The notes under the pieces: model-generated | Databases searched by the model: none | What the model was told of the DNA's origin: nothing | Seen by the model: only the letters and a program-made list of their open reading frames with translations | Program-made: the position numbers and the translations under genes | Part shown: in pieces, positions 5,671 to 5,723 of the stretch | Position numbering within the stretch: position 1 is the first letter of the stretch | Layout of the letters: every line of letters begins with the position of its first letter | Assembly (NCBI GenBank): GCA_964432925.1 | Contig: CAYSPM010000156.1 | Coordinates: forward strand, 1 to 5,723 | Length of the DNA: 5,723 nucleotides | DNA from: CAYNTC01 sp964432925 | GTDB lineage: Bacteria; Planctomycetota; Phycisphaerae; Sedimentisphaerales; Anaerobacaceae | Reading direction: 5' to 3'

Positions 5671-5723
5671 TGTCATTTCGACCGATTCATCCTTCGCAGT
5701 CCCTAAGGGACGGAGAATGGAAG
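5671..5723. repeat. Candidate dispersed palindromic repeat, cut by window end
   Basis: The intergenic tail begins with TGTCATTTCGACCG (5671-5684), wording I associate from memory with small palindromic intergenic repeats in many bacterial genomes. It then runs into an imperfect palindrome centred on GTCCC-TAA-GGGAC (5699-5711), with further pairing such as TTC (5693-5695) with GAA (5715-5717). The right arm is incomplete because the window ends. Only one copy is visible, so its repeat status is inferred. Confidence 0.4.

Noticed and set aside
1..5723. Search for a novel defence, mobile or biosynthetic system
   Set aside because: No CRISPR-like spaced repeats, integrase, transposase, nuclease, toxin-antitoxin pair, tRNA or att-type duplication is visible. 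The genes are housekeeping, or single exported or signalling proteins.

Overview
The window looks like ordinary chromosomal DNA from a bacterium of the Planctomycetota, most likely the class Phycisphaerae. The lineage call is an inference. It rests on the wording of conserved motifs: VNGYTGTDG in PyrF, GLGRFGGG plus LELSSFQLE and TNLTPNHLDRYG in MurD, and the short PilZ-like protein with HWPIWFAEDF and QGQMADISS. GC content is moderate by eye, with AT-richer intergenic stretches. I see no phage, integrase, transposase, toxin-antitoxin, CRISPR or defence genes, no tRNA or rRNA gene, and nothing I could defend as a new multi-gene system.

Layout. Positions 8-679 (minus strand) encode a single-pass membrane-anchored protein of unknown function that starts with TTG. 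A divergent intergenic region of about 240 bp separates it from a plus-strand pair, pyrF (923-1873) and murD (1870-3252), which overlap by the four bases ATGA. An AT-rich spacer of about 210 bp follows, then a small PilZ-like gene (3465-3842). Next is a 324-bp gap without a convincing gene, which can fold into several stems. Then comes a 481-residue exported SurA/PrsA-like protein (4167-5612). The last ~50 bp look like the start of a palindromic repeat cut by the window edge.

How the genes work together. PyrF makes UMP, the source of the uridine carrier of cell-wall precursors, and MurD adds D-glutamate to UDP-MurNAc-L-alanine. Their coupled translation joins pyrimidine supply and peptidoglycan synthesis in one transcription unit, although such gene order may only reflect ancestral linkage. 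The PilZ-like protein may be a c-di-GMP sensor. The SurA-like protein probably assists folding of exported proteins, but both histidines expected in a parvulin active site appear to be missing, so it may act only as a chaperone. Nothing in the sequence ties the last two genes functionally to pyrF-murD. The points most worth checking are the terminal palindrome, the structured 3879-4027 region, and the degenerate parvulin and PilZ motifs.
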